Shown: positions 1-8,254 of the stretch, piece after piece
How the letters are laid out: each line of letters starts with the position of its first letter
How positions within the stretch are numbered: position 1 is the first letter of the stretch
Assembly: GCF_034259425.1 (NCBI RefSeq)
Contig: NZ_JAXIVU010000008.1
Coordinates: 1-64,000, forward strand
Direction: 5' to 3'
From: Denitrificimonas halotolerans
GTDB taxonomy: Bacteria > Pseudomonadota > Gammaproteobacteria > Pseudomonadales > Pseudomonadaceae
Length of the DNA stretch: 64,000 nucleotides
Program-made: the position numbers and the translations under genes
Notes under the pieces: generated by a model
What the model saw: the letters and a program-made list of their open reading frames with translations, nothing else
Told to the model about the DNA's origin: nothing
Databases searched by the model: none

Positions 1-111
1 TACATCGAGGTGTTTTATAATCGCCGTCGCAGACATAGTCATTTAGGCCAGTTATCACCGGCGGATTATGAAGAAAGAGAACGTCTCAACGAGGCAGCTG
101 AGTGTCTATGA
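1..111 (+). pseudogene. IS3-family transposase OrfB, C-terminal fragment
   Basis: The first 36 codons in frame 1 read as the end of an IS3-family DDE transposase. They carry the typical C-terminal run FYNRRRRHSHLGQLSPADYE, in which the conserved Y-N-x-x-R-x-H-x-x-L-G pattern is visible, and end at a TGA at 109-111. The start lies outside the window, so I cannot say whether the full gene is intact further left. It is followed within about 20 bases by what looks like the element's right end, which joins sequence from a second IS in opposite orientation. Confidence 0.8.
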
Positions 112-127
112 AACTGTGGGAAGTCCA

Positions 128-215
128 CACGGCATAGCTCAGGGACTGGAACTCCAGCCTCATTTTGTTTGAGAATTGCCATAATCTAGCTCTCAGTGAA
201 TTTTGATTTACGCAT
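128..215 (-). pseudogene. IS3-family OrfA N-terminal fragment with in-frame stop
   Basis: Reading leftwards from an ATG at 215-213, preceded by an AGGAG-type ribosome binding site, the frame gives MRKSKFTES, a stop, then IMAILKQNEAGVPVPELCR. This is the standard start of IS3-family OrfA proteins (HTH_Tnp_1 type), where the interrupted position is normally Gln. A single CAG-to-TAG change explains the stop. After ELCR the family sequence ends at the junction with the neighbouring IS end, so the gene is both interrupted and truncated. Confidence 0.7.
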
Positions 216-515
216 AGAAAACTCCTTGAGTTTATATTAATGGAATTTTCTACGAATAGCCTCTGTGGTTTTGAGGGGGGATTACAGCTTGTAAATACAG
301 GGCCTTTTATTTTGATCGTTTATTTTGCAAAGGGCCGTTACAAACGCCCCATACAGTAGTGGGCGAAATGGTAGGGGAATGCAGCATAACTCAGATGCAG
401 CTTTAGACTTGAATAAGCAATAACAATGACTAAATATCACACTAGTTGCCTTTACCTAAGACTAATAGCCTCCTGTAGCGCTTGCGAGATATTATCTATC
501 ACTTCATGAACCTTC

Positions 516-3029
516 TTACTTAATTGAGGATTGCTGCACTTTTGACACCATCACCTCTTCATATACTTCTTCCACATCAGCCATCCTGACCACGCTCTCA
601 AGACGACTTAATGTAGTTAGCCTTATAGAATGCCTAAACGTGCCATCAGGTAGAAAAACAACCGGATTTTTTAATGAAAAAGGCTGACCTAACTCAAATA
701 AAACATATAACTCATTAGAATCACTCTCCTTTCCGGTGATAGAGACATCGATTTCGCTTCGCTTTAAATATTGAACATTCCGTACCAGCCAAACCGCTGA
801 AATATCATCACTTGTTTGATGATTAGGAATGAGCACTAAATATCGAACCTCATTGATTACATGAGCTTTAAACCTTAATTGAAATGTCGAAACTGGAAGA
901 TGATAAAAACGTAACACCCCATTCTTAAACTGTTCAAAGCAATGAGAAAACCTTTCATTATACTTGCCCAATGCTACTGTCATCGTTAAATCAGGGTACA
1001 GTACTTGACTCATGCCGTAATAAGGTATTCGCGCTGCTTCTTGAACATAGAACCTTTCGGCCATACTTATCACAGAATACATGGCCTCATGACCTTGCCC
1101 TATTTGTGTGCTCGGAGCTGTCCCAATTTGGTCTTGTAAAAATTCCAATAGCCATTTGCGGCCAGAATAACCACTTTGCTTGTCACAGCCGCTTTGGCTA
1201 GGCAATAAAGCAAATGCACCAATGCCGACTTCTTCTATCGCACTAGCGTAAGGGTTTTGCTTTGTGGCTTGATCAAAAAAGCCTGGGTATAAAGCAAAGG
1301 CACCAAATACAGGGCGGCTTTTCTTGGCAAATTGGCCACTCATTGAACTTGATGACGATTCAGACAAGCGAATTAAGGCATCGCGATAGCGGTGCATTTG
1401 GTTAATAGCATCGTCTGGCACGTAATCCGTACTTTCAATATCTTCATTGCTGTCATCAAAGCGGTTTTTATCGGTTTTAATGCGGTATTTGGCATCAAAC
1501 AACCAAATAAACTGCTTCTCTTCTGATGAGCCCAGGTCTGAACTTGCGCTTTTAGGCAGTGTCACTTCCAACACAATATCCGGCTCTTGGTTAACCAAGT
1601 ACGAGCGGATTGATTTTCCTTTTTTGGTAAATTTAGGCTCGTGTGCCAGCCTAGCTGTCACACCATCGCTGCGTTTAAAACGAAAGGCACCGGCAAAACC
1701 ATCTTTTAGTTGGTACTCAAAAAAGTCATTTTGGGCGAGCTTCGTTGCACTGTTTTCCACCAATTCAAAGCCGAGATCCTGCTCTAAAATCTGTTTCAAA
1801 CACAAAAAGCACCATACTTCATAAATCTCGGCCACTGACTTCATCGAAATGCTCGACTGATTGCCAAACACATCTAAATAAAATTTCAGCTCCTGCCAAA
1901 CGCGATACACCGCGCTGTAACCGGTTTTTTGCTGTAGCACTAACGACTCACGACTTAAGCCTGTGTATGCGCCGACCTCTTTTAAAAAGCTTTGACCTAA
2001 CACTTTTTGCAACGGTTGTTGCCAACTATGCAATTCATTTAAAAATGAATCAGACAACCGTTGACGTTCTGGGGCTTGGTTACTTTGCCTAAGCTTTTGT
2101 TCAAACTCCGCTAATTGCCGCTTGCTTTTACTAACCGCCATTTTGATAAAGCGGTTTTCTGGGGTATCGACACTCAGTTGCTTTTTTTCGACCGCGTAGC
2201 GTTTATCGTACTGACCATTAGCAAAGTCTTGTTTGACCTGCTCAGCTAGTTTATGAGACAGGCGGCCTTTTAATTTGGCAGCTTTAATATTGGCCACTGT
2301 GGGTTGCAAGCGGCTATGCGGTGCGGCACAAATCACTTTTAAGCCTTGCTCGAAGCGCTCTCTTAAGGCCGCAAAATTAGCCAGCCATATGAGAGGGAAA
2401 TGACCTCGTTGCTGGTTGGTCGCAGCGTCTTGCTCAGTTTTTTCTACCAAACTAAAGCGCCAAAGTGGGTAAACTTTGTCGATGGCTTGGTACATGGCGG
2501 GCAAGTCTTGGTGCAGTGCCATTTTGGTTGGCAGCACCTCAAAGGCAATGTGCTGAGTCTGTGTTTTGCCATTCAGCTCAAAAGTGAGCGGTAAACGCAA
2601 CCAACCCACATCGTTGCCGGTATTGATGGTGCCGGTTAAACGTGCACTTAATCCGTCTTCACTGGGAGTAAATATAAATGCATCACAAACAGTCTTAGAG
2701 CGGTGATTTAGGCTCGCCCATTGTACATTTTTAAGAAAAATCCACTCTACTTGATACAGCGTATTCTCAAAAAAAATAGGGGAGTCTAAATTGACTTGAT
2801 CAGTGTGGTTAAGGTCTTCTACCGCATGCAAAAATGAGCATGGGCCATCGACAAAGCCTCGTGGTTGCTCGCTAAGTTTTATTGCAGGAGTAACTTTTAC
2901 AAGAATATTAGAATTAGTGCATTGGCGAATAAGCAAAGTTTTGCTTAAGGTTCGGCTTCGGCTTTCAACCGACGCTGCTTTGACGGTGAATAAAAATTCG
3001 TCTGTTTTTAGCCTTAATAGTTCTGCCAT
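516..3029 (-). CDS. McrC-like restriction subunit, DUF2357/PD-(D/E)XK nuclease
   Basis: Predicted nuclease subunit of a McrBC/LlaJI-like restriction system, 837 aa. The N-terminal ~350 residues resemble the DUF2357 region found with McrB-type NTPases. The middle carries a PD-(D/E)XK nuclease signature, PDIVLEV at about 483-489 and FDAKYR at about 511-516, followed by a QMHRYRDAL helix near 544-552 as in McrC and related nucleases. The last ~170 residues are unassigned. It is the last gene of a four-gene minus-strand operon, 27 bp after the McrB-like gene. By analogy with McrBC, the partner NTPase would load or translocate on DNA and this subunit would cut. Substrate specificity cannot be read from the sequence. 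The family call is firm; the role in restriction is inferred from family and context. Confidence 0.8.
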   Translation of the reverse strand: MAELLRLKTDEFLFTVKAASVESRSRTLSKTLLIRQCTNSNILVKVTPAIKLSEQPRGFVDGPCSFLHAVEDLNHTDQVNLDSPIFFENTLYQVEWIFLKNVQWASLNHRSKTVCDAFIFTPSEDGLSARLTGTINTGNDVGWLRLPLTFELNGKTQTQHIAFEVLPTKMALHQDLPAMYQAIDKVYPLWRFSLVEKTEQDAATNQQRGHFPLIWLANFAALRERFEQGLKVICAAPHSRLQPTVANIKAAKLKGRLSHKLAEQVKQDFANGQYDKRYAVEKKQLSVDTPENRFIKMAVSKSKRQLAEFEQKLRQSNQAPERQRLSDSFLNELHSWQQPLQKVLGQSFLKEVGAYTGLSRESLVLQQKTGYSAVYRVWQELKFYLDVFGNQSSISMKSVAEIYEVWCFLCLKQILEQDLGFELVENSATKLAQNDFFEYQLKDGFAGAFRFKRSDGVTARLAHEPKFTKKGKSIRSYLVNQEPDIVLEVTLPKSASSDLGSSEEKQFIWLFDAKYRIKTDKNRFDDSNEDIESTDYVPDDAINQMHRYRDALIRLSESSSSSMSGQFAKKSRPVFGAFALYPGFFDQATKQNPYASAIEEVGIGAFALLPSQSGCDKQSGYSGRKWLLEFLQDQIGTAPSTQIGQGHEAMYSVISMAERFYVQEAARIPYYGMSQVLYPDLTMTVALGKYNERFSHCFEQFKNGVLRFYHLPVSTFQLRFKAHVINEVRYLVLIPNHQTSDDISAVWLVRNVQYLKRSEIDVSITGKESDSNELYVLFELGQPFSLKNPVVFLPDGTFRHSIRLTTLSRLESVVRMADVEEVYEEVMVSKVQQSSIK

Positions 3030-3056
3030 GTGCTCACCCTCCTTGAAGCCAATTGT

Positions 3057-4976
3057 TTAAGGCCAGAAACTGGTGAAGGTGGCGTTGGCTAAGCGCTCGC
3101 TCATCCACTTCAACTTAACTTTTGAACGGCAAGGTATGCGAAGTACTTTTTCATCATCAGTAGCACCATCGGCAACGATTTTCTCGCGATATAAGTCAGG
3201 GCGTTGATCCTTATCGCCTTGTTCTGCTTGCCAAATAGGGGCTAACTGGTCTGCCAGCACAATATTCAGCTCTGCCAACAAGGCCTTACCATCAGATGTA
3301 GTGAGCTTGTCGGTATCGCCTTCGATACGTGGCAAAACTTTACACATCATAAAGTCGTCCCACACGGCTTTTAGGATCAAGTCATCTTGGGGTTGGCTGC
3401 TGGCCACAGCAAGAAGAAGTTCGTTTAAAGCACGGAACGCTAATTCAAACGGTGTATTTTTTAGAACAGTGTTTACAGCCGATAAAAATGCAACGGTTTT
3501 TGCTCCATCAGCATCAAAGGTATTGGCTAAATCTGCTTCACTGGCGTGTGACCGCACAGGGTAGCTTAGGCGTTTATTAAAACTAGTTGGGGTGAAGAAT
3601 TCGTTATAGTCGTTAGGGAAAAAGGCACCAAAATCAAAGCTCAGTGCACGGTCAATCACTTTGCGCGAAAAACCATGCGTGGTTTCATCCATATTGACAG
3701 TGCCTGCGACCAGCAGATTAAACGGAATACCTAAACCATACTCGCAAATCAGTTCCCAAAGCTCATTATATTCTTCGCTGTCAAAGCCTAGCGCTTCGCG
3801 GAGCTTTTCTTTATCAGCGACTTCTTTAATGGTGGCGGGTTTTAATAAGGCATCACTGCTGTAGGTAAAGCTGTCATCTGACCAACGCCATTCGCGAGTT
3901 TCAAGCACTGACAGGTAATCAGCAAAATACTGCTCAACAGGGGCAAGGTTCATTTCATCTAAGCACAGCCAGTAAGGCAGCACCTTATCTAACGCATCAA
4001 GCTCACCTGTTACCACTAGGCGTTCACCTAGATCATCGCTATCTTGAACTTCAACGGTTAAGCCACTATCAGCAATCGCACGCCAAGCTTTGGCGATAAA
4101 CTGCAATACATCGGTAGTGATGTATTCAGCGGCGCCATTTAAGCGTGAAATATAACCCAGCAAATCACTCGGCTCATGCCAGTCGGGCCGCACCGAGGTT
4201 AAACAATAGGTTTCAGCAAACTGCCCAGAGGTTTTAGCCTGTTCACGCACAAAGCGAGTTTTACCAGTGCCTGAGATGCCAGCTAACAGGAGGAAGGGTT
4301 TGGACAGAAACAACGAATTTACAGAAGCCACGTGCTTAACGCTTGGCACTGAACTCTTCGCTTGATTATATGCTTCGTAAACACTTCTATATGTAGTTGG
4401 ACTTTGGCATAAATCATAGACCAACCGGCCAAATATACTTGATGATGCATCCGGTAAATTAATTTCTTTCAGGATAACAGAACCAAAACAGTCTCTTGAT
4501 CCTCTAGGCTTACCCTGATCATTTATAAGCCTTTTTGAGCCCAGCCTATATTTAGCGTCATTTTTATCTAAAAACTTAGCAAAAAGCTCTATATCACCTT
4601 CAAACTCAAAACACTGCTTCAGTGCTTGCTTAGATTTTATATTTTCTTTTATTTGAGAAAAATCGCCTAGCAAGCTATCTGCATAAGGTCTTAATTTTTC
4701 ATATATTTCAAAATATTTAAATAGTTCAGTCGCAAACTCATACATTTCGCTTGCAAATATAAAGTACTGATTAGGAATTAAAGCATAATTTGCAGGCTTA
4801 TCTTCAGACTCCTTATCAGTTATCGCAAATGAAGTATAAGCATCAAAACCATAGCCAATGGCACCTAACTGATTCTGCAATAGTTTTTGTTGCGCTTGAG
4901 TTAGCCGATAATCAACAAGCTTAGAGTTATTAACTAGTGGCTGATTAAGTTCAATTTCATCAAGTTTTTTTAACAT
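3057..4976 (-). CDS. McrB-like AAA+ NTPase restriction subunit
   Basis: Predicted motor subunit of the restriction complex, 639 aa. The N-terminal ~220 residues are a variable region, probably for target recognition. Then come Walker A GISGTGKT (about 233-240), Walker B WLCLDE (about 336-341) followed by MNLAPVEQYF, and the McrB-type segment AGTVNMDETTHGFSRKVIDR (about 424-443), which contains the N-x-x-D nucleotide-specificity motif of the McrB/MoxR-like clade. In McrB this element gives GTP preference; whether this protein uses GTP or ATP is open. The gene starts 12 bp after the methyltransferase stop and is followed by the McrC-like gene, so all four genes are probably one transcript. It is about 180 aa longer than E. 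coli McrB, mostly N-terminal to the AAA core. Confidence 0.85.
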   Translation of the reverse strand: MLKKLDEIELNQPLVNNSKLVDYRLTQAQQKLLQNQLGAIGYGFDAYTSFAITDKESEDKPANYALIPNQYFIFASEMYEFATELFKYFEIYEKLRPYADSLLGDFSQIKENIKSKQALKQCFEFEGDIELFAKFLDKNDAKYRLGSKRLINDQGKPRGSRDCFGSVILKEINLPDASSSIFGRLVYDLCQSPTTYRSVYEAYNQAKSSVPSVKHVASVNSLFLSKPFLLLAGISGTGKTRFVREQAKTSGQFAETYCLTSVRPDWHEPSDLLGYISRLNGAAEYITTDVLQFIAKAWRAIADSGLTVEVQDSDDLGERLVVTGELDALDKVLPYWLCLDEMNLAPVEQYFADYLSVLETREWRWSDDSFTYSSDALLKPATIKEVADKEKLREALGFDSEEYNELWELICEYGLGIPFNLLVAGTVNMDETTHGFSRKVIDRALSFDFGAFFPNDYNEFFTPTSFNKRLSYPVRSHASEADLANTFDADGAKTVAFLSAVNTVLKNTPFELAFRALNELLLAVASSQPQDDLILKAVWDDFMMCKVLPRIEGDTDKLTTSDGKALLAELNIVLADQLAPIWQAEQGDKDQRPDLYREKIVADGATDDEKVLRIPCRSKVKLKWMSERLANATFTSFWP

Positions 4977-4988
4977 GCCATTCCTTTA

Positions 4989-6239
4989 TTACATATACTC
5001 CGAGAGTCGCTCAGCTATAGCCCTAACTACGTCAACTGTAACACTATTACCAAATTGTTTATAAGCTTGAACCTTAGAACTGCTTGGTTCAAACTCATCT
5101 GGAAAACCTTGCAGTCGAGCTGCCTCTCTTGGACTAATCTTTCTGGGGTTTTTTCCAACTTGGCCAATTAACACTTCGCTTCCATCTTTATAATATCTTG
5201 CCGAGATCGTATTCGTGTAAGGCGACTCTTCTGTTACCAAGCCATAACCAAAACCTTTACCGTTTTTTTTATTTTCTATCTTTCTCCGTTGATGTCCCGC
5301 CCATAGTCTATCGGAAATAGTTAATTTAGGATCTGGATATTCCTCCAAAATATCACCAACTTTTACTTCAACTTCTAGTGGTTCTGGATATTCAAATCTA
5401 TCCAACTCACCATCACGCCATAGGACAATATAAATGCGCTGCCTATTCTGAGGTATTCCAAAATCTACTGACTTAAGAACCATTTCTTTGGCTAAATTTT
5501 GAATTTCTTTTGTGGCTCCATTCTCAATAACACTTTTAGGAATATTACAGCTATACCCTATTTTGGTAAGTGTTTTTAGAATCACCTTTAATGTATAGCC
5601 TTTATCATGACTAATTAAACCTCTTACGTTTTCCAGCAACGCAAATTTAGGTTTTTTTGTTTCTAAAATATTCGCAATATCATGAAATAAAGTACCCCTC
5701 GTATCCTCTATCCCTAATTTAAGACCTGCATGTGAAAATGGTTGGCATGGGAAACCAGCCAAGAGGAGATCATGTTCAGGAATTTCATGAACTGGAATTT
5801 TTGTTATATCGCCAAATGGCTGTTCACCATGATTATTTTTATAGGTTTGCTGAGCATGCTTATCAAATTCTGACGAAAAAACACAAGCCCCACTATTTTG
5901 TTGAAACCCAAGTCTAAGACCTCCAATTCCTGCAAATAAGTCAATAAAACGAAATTTCGTATCGAAATCTGGTTTTAATTTTAAATCACCAAACACCTTC
6001 TCAAAAAAGGCATTCCGCGTTGTATATAAGTTATTCTCTTTAAGCAGTTTTATAACTTTTTCTTTTAATTTATCAGGTCCAATACGGCTTGGATTACAAT
6101 AAAACGAACTATCGGTTGCGACCGCATGTAGCCACTGGTCAATAACAGCTTGAACGTCACTTCCTTCTGGCACATGCTCCAGAGCTAGTGGTTTAATCAA
6201 TACTTGAGCTTGTTGAAGAACATTAATTTTATTTCTCAT
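4989..6239 (-). CDS. DNA (cytosine-5-)-methyltransferase
   Basis: Transfers a methyl group from SAM to C5 of cytosine in a specific DNA sequence, 416 aa. The ordered motifs are complete: motif I FIDLFAGIGG (about 98-107), motif IV GFPCQPFSHAG with the catalytic Cys about 165, motif VI ENVRGL (about 203), motif VIII QNRQRIYIV (about 264), motif IX SPREAARLQGFPDEF (about 369) and motif X FGNSVTVDVV (about 396). The TRD region contains SARYYKDGSE, a motif shared with Dcm/EcoRII-type enzymes, but I do not predict a target from that. A ~95-residue N-terminal extension precedes motif I. Its ATG overlaps the end of the upstream regulator gene by 11 bp (translational coupling). It presumably protects host sites from the McrBC-like pair encoded downstream. 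Confidence 0.93.
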   Translation of the reverse strand: MRNKINVLQQAQVLIKPLALEHVPEGSDVQAVIDQWLHAVATDSSFYCNPSRIGPDKLKEKVIKLLKENNLYTTRNAFFEKVFGDLKLKPDFDTKFRFIDLFAGIGGLRLGFQQNSGACVFSSEFDKHAQQTYKNNHGEQPFGDITKIPVHEIPEHDLLLAGFPCQPFSHAGLKLGIEDTRGTLFHDIANILETKKPKFALLENVRGLISHDKGYTLKVILKTLTKIGYSCNIPKSVIENGATKEIQNLAKEMVLKSVDFGIPQNRQRIYIVLWRDGELDRFEYPEPLEVEVKVGDILEEYPDPKLTISDRLWAGHQRRKIENKKNGKGFGYGLVTEESPYTNTISARYYKDGSEVLIGQVGKNPRKISPREAARLQGFPDEFEPSSSKVQAYKQFGNSVTVDVVRAIAERLSEYM

Positions 6240-6561
6240 TATTCACTACTACTAAAAATTCTTGATGAATGACTTTAGGGCGAAGCATCGTTTTTGTACT
6301 TTGCACTTCTACTAAGTTGTACTTTCCTAGTGTTTTAAGAGTTCTCGACACATTACTCACCGCCCGCCCTGTCAGCGCCGCCAGCTCGGTTACTGACTGA
6401 GGTTCTTGCTCTGCAATGACTTTCAACAATTGCTGGTTTTCTTTCGACAGCACATTGGCCACTGATTTAAGAGAATCAAACCAAATATCCACTGGGTAAT
6501 CTGGATCAGGTGCCTGCCCCTTAATGCCTATCACGCAACGCGATTGTTTGGCGCTTTTCAT
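6229..6561 (-). CDS. MarR-like winged-helix regulator of the R-M operon
   Basis: Small winged helix-turn-helix protein of about 110 aa. The recognition region reads SVTELAALTGRAVSNVSRTL, followed by LKTLGKYNLVEV, a typical wHTH/MarR-like arrangement related to the HVO_A0114-type predicted DNA-binding proteins. A TTG 18 bp further upstream (6579) would add six residues; I prefer the ATG at 6561. It is the first gene of the operon and overlaps the methyltransferase start by 11 bp, which fits an autoregulatory control protein that times modification before restriction. That role is inferred from position only. Direct DNA-binding targets are not visible apart from a TATCAGCTGATGATA near-palindrome upstream (about 6686-6700). 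Confidence 0.7.
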   Translation of the reverse strand: MKSAKQSRCVIGIKGQAPDPDYPVDIWFDSLKSVANVLSKENQQLLKVIAEQEPQSVTELAALTGRAVSNVSRTLKTLGKYNLVEVQSTKTMLRPKVIHQEFLVVVNNEK

Positions 6562-7040
6562 ATACAACTCGTTTTCCAATCATTAACTCGGGATTTCAAC
6601 GTGAAGTTCAAAGTTGAAAAAGAACACTATTAGAGAGGCTTCCACCAACCAAATAACTGTATATTTATACAAGTAAAGCACATATTATCAGCTGATGATA
6701 ATAGAGCAAAGCATTTTCCGTCTGAGCAATAAAGCTTCTTTCTGTGCAGATAAAGCACAACAAGTGCTCTCGCTGCATTATCGTTGCTGGAGCCTAAACT
6801 TGGTGTTTACGTGGTGTCCTAGAGGTGACATGGCTATACTCGGCTAGTCATAAAAATACTACTTTACACAGTACATGCGCGGGCGAGTCTTGCCGGGCAA
6901 GCTAACTTGCGTTACGAGCAATTACTAAAGGGCACTAGGTAGCCTGCAAGCATGCGTGCATGATTTACGGGAATGTCACATCAGCCTATTTGGGCGGCCT
7001 CGTTAACCACAGGACAACACAAACTACTGAGCAGCTACGC
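6562..7040. other. Intergenic gap between R-M island and core genome
   Basis: About 480 bp without a convincing gene on either strand. It should hold the promoter of the R-M operon. An AT-rich stretch at 6655-6710 includes the near-palindrome TATCAGCTGATGATA, a plausible operator for the wHTH protein but unproven. No tRNA or attachment-site repeat was recognised at this island edge. Confidence 0.5.
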
Positions 7041-7481
7041 CTACTGCGTCATATGCGGCAAGGTGAACACCTGATCAAACAACAATGTAAAGATAAAGGT
7101 GTACACTAAGAAAAACAGCAGCAGTGCAGCTTCCATAACGATGGCCTCCCAAATGCCCACGCCATACCAAAGCATGTACACCGGTAAGCAAAACAAAAAC
7201 AATCCACCTTCAAAGCCCAGTGCATGCAAACTGCGAATTTTGAACGTGCGCGCAGTGAATTGACGACGTCTTTCCCAAGCTTCAAACAGGGTGTTATAGA
7301 CATAGTTCCACACCACCGCAGTGCTTGAGACCAAGACCGCTACCGGTAAAGAGCTTTCGGCACCACTGCCGCTTAATGCCATCAAAACCAAAGTAGCAAA
7401 AAAGATACCCAACAACTCAAAAGACAAAACGTAGACAAGGCGACGTTTAAACGGACTTAATGTGATCAACTGAAACTCCAA
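7041..7481 (-). CDS. PACE family efflux transporter
   Basis: Small inner-membrane protein of 146 aa with four predicted membrane helices arranged as two tandem bacterial transmembrane pair (BTP) domains, the PACE (AceI-like) family of proton-coupled exporters of chlorhexidine, acriflavine and related biocides. Family motifs visible: the first-helix acidic residue in YVLSFELLGIF, WNYVYNTLFEAWE after helix 2, HALGFEGGLFL in helix 3 and YTFIFTLLFDQVF at the end. The start is a TTG with GAGG five bases upstream, since no ATG lies near the first helix. PACE genes often sit beside a LysR regulator; none is adjacent here. Substrate not predictable. Confidence 0.88.
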   Translation of the reverse strand: MEFQLITLSPFKRRLVYVLSFELLGIFFATLVLMALSGSGAESSLPVAVLVSSTAVVWNYVYNTLFEAWERRRQFTARTFKIRSLHALGFEGGLFLFCLPVYMLWYGVGIWEAIVMEAALLLFFLVYTFIFTLLFDQVFTLPHMTQ

Positions 7482-7795
7482 TAGCCTCTACAGGCTGCTT
7501 GATTCGTCAAGAGCCGGCCCGTCCCGGTCGAAAGTTAAATTTAAGATGCAAGGAAAGAACTTCCCTTGCTGCAGAGCCACGGTTTCCGCCTGCAAAGACT
7601 GCACATTATACTGTATTTCAGCACCGGCTAAACACTGGCATCGTCCCACGCCTGCAGACAGTGAATACAGCACGAAGGGGTGTTACACAAACCGTCGCTT
7701 TCGACGGCATCCTTCTGTGCGGTGCGTGCCCCCCAAACACCAAGCTCGTAGCCTCAAGGAGGTGTCTTACTCAGCGAGCGCACGCACCACAGGGT
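7482..7795. other. Intergenic gap, no gene seen
   Basis: About 310 bp between ridA and the PACE gene. Open frames here on both strands lack recognisable protein features and run through small inverted repeats such as CTTGA-TTCG-TCAAG near 7498-7511. It probably contains the 3' region of ridA and the promoter of the PACE gene; I see no clear terminator or regulatory motif. Confidence 0.4.
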
Positions 7796-8176
7796 TTAAC
7801 CGAGGTAGAGCACCGCGTCCATTTCAACGCAGGCGTTGCGGGGTAAAGAAGCAACACCGATGGCTGCGCGTGCAGGGTAAGGTGCGCTGAAATAACGGCC
7901 CATGACTTCGTTTAAAGCGCCGAAATTATCCAGGTCAGTTAAGAAAATATTGAGTTTAACGATATCATTGAGTGAACCACCTGCCGCTTCTGCTACGGCT
8001 TTTAAGTTTTCAAACACTTGTACCGCTTGCTGTTCAAAGCCTTCTACCATTTCCATGGTTTTGGGGTCCAGTGGGATTTGTCCAGACATATACACAGTGT
8101 TTTCTACACGTACCGCTTGTGAGTAAGTGCCGATTGCTGCTGGCGCATGCTCCGTGCTGATAATGGTTTTGCTCAT
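7796..8176 (-). CDS. ridA: RidA family reactive imine/enamine deaminase
   Basis: 126-aa RidA (YjgF/YER057c/UK114) protein. It hydrolyses reactive enamine/imine intermediates made by PLP enzymes, protecting them from damage. Family signatures present: GTYSQAV near residue 17, YMSGQIPLDP near 29, and the C-terminal ARAAIGVASLPRNACVEMDA that holds the conserved Arg binding the substrate carboxylate. The ATG at 8176 has a GGAGA ribosome binding site 7 bp upstream. It lies 78 bp after spoT on the same strand, the same neighbour order as in Pseudomonas (gmk-rpoZ-spoT-ridA), and is probably cotranscribed. Confidence 0.95.
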   Translation of the reverse strand: MSKTIISTEHAPAAIGTYSQAVRVENTVYMSGQIPLDPKTMEMVEGFEQQAVQVFENLKAVAEAAGGSLNDIVKLNIFLTDLDNFGALNEVMGRYFSAPYPARAAIGVASLPRNACVEMDAVLYLG

Positions 8177-8254
8177 GATATTCTCCGTTGTTTAGATAAC
8201 CCGTCCGCCAGGCTCAATGCAGCACACCGGCCTAAGCGTACGGTAGAAAAGCAA

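Larger units (their letters stand above)
1..287. mobile_element. Nested IS3-family insertion sequence remnants
   Basis: The right end of one IS3-type element (orfB end plus about 20 bp, to roughly position 127-131) abuts the left end of a second IS3-type element in the opposite orientation (roughly 128-287, orfA start on the minus strand). The second element's orfA homology stops abruptly at the junction, as if the first element had inserted into it. A G-rich tract followed by ATTACAG near 275-287 looks like the outer terminus of the second element. The exact ends are inferred from the reading frames, not from an IS database. Confidence 0.6.

Noticed and set aside
7499..7890. Plus-strand frames of about 115 codons near ridA
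   Set aside because: They overlap ridA antisense and the intergenic gap, Arg/Cys/Pro-rich without domain or ribosome binding site.
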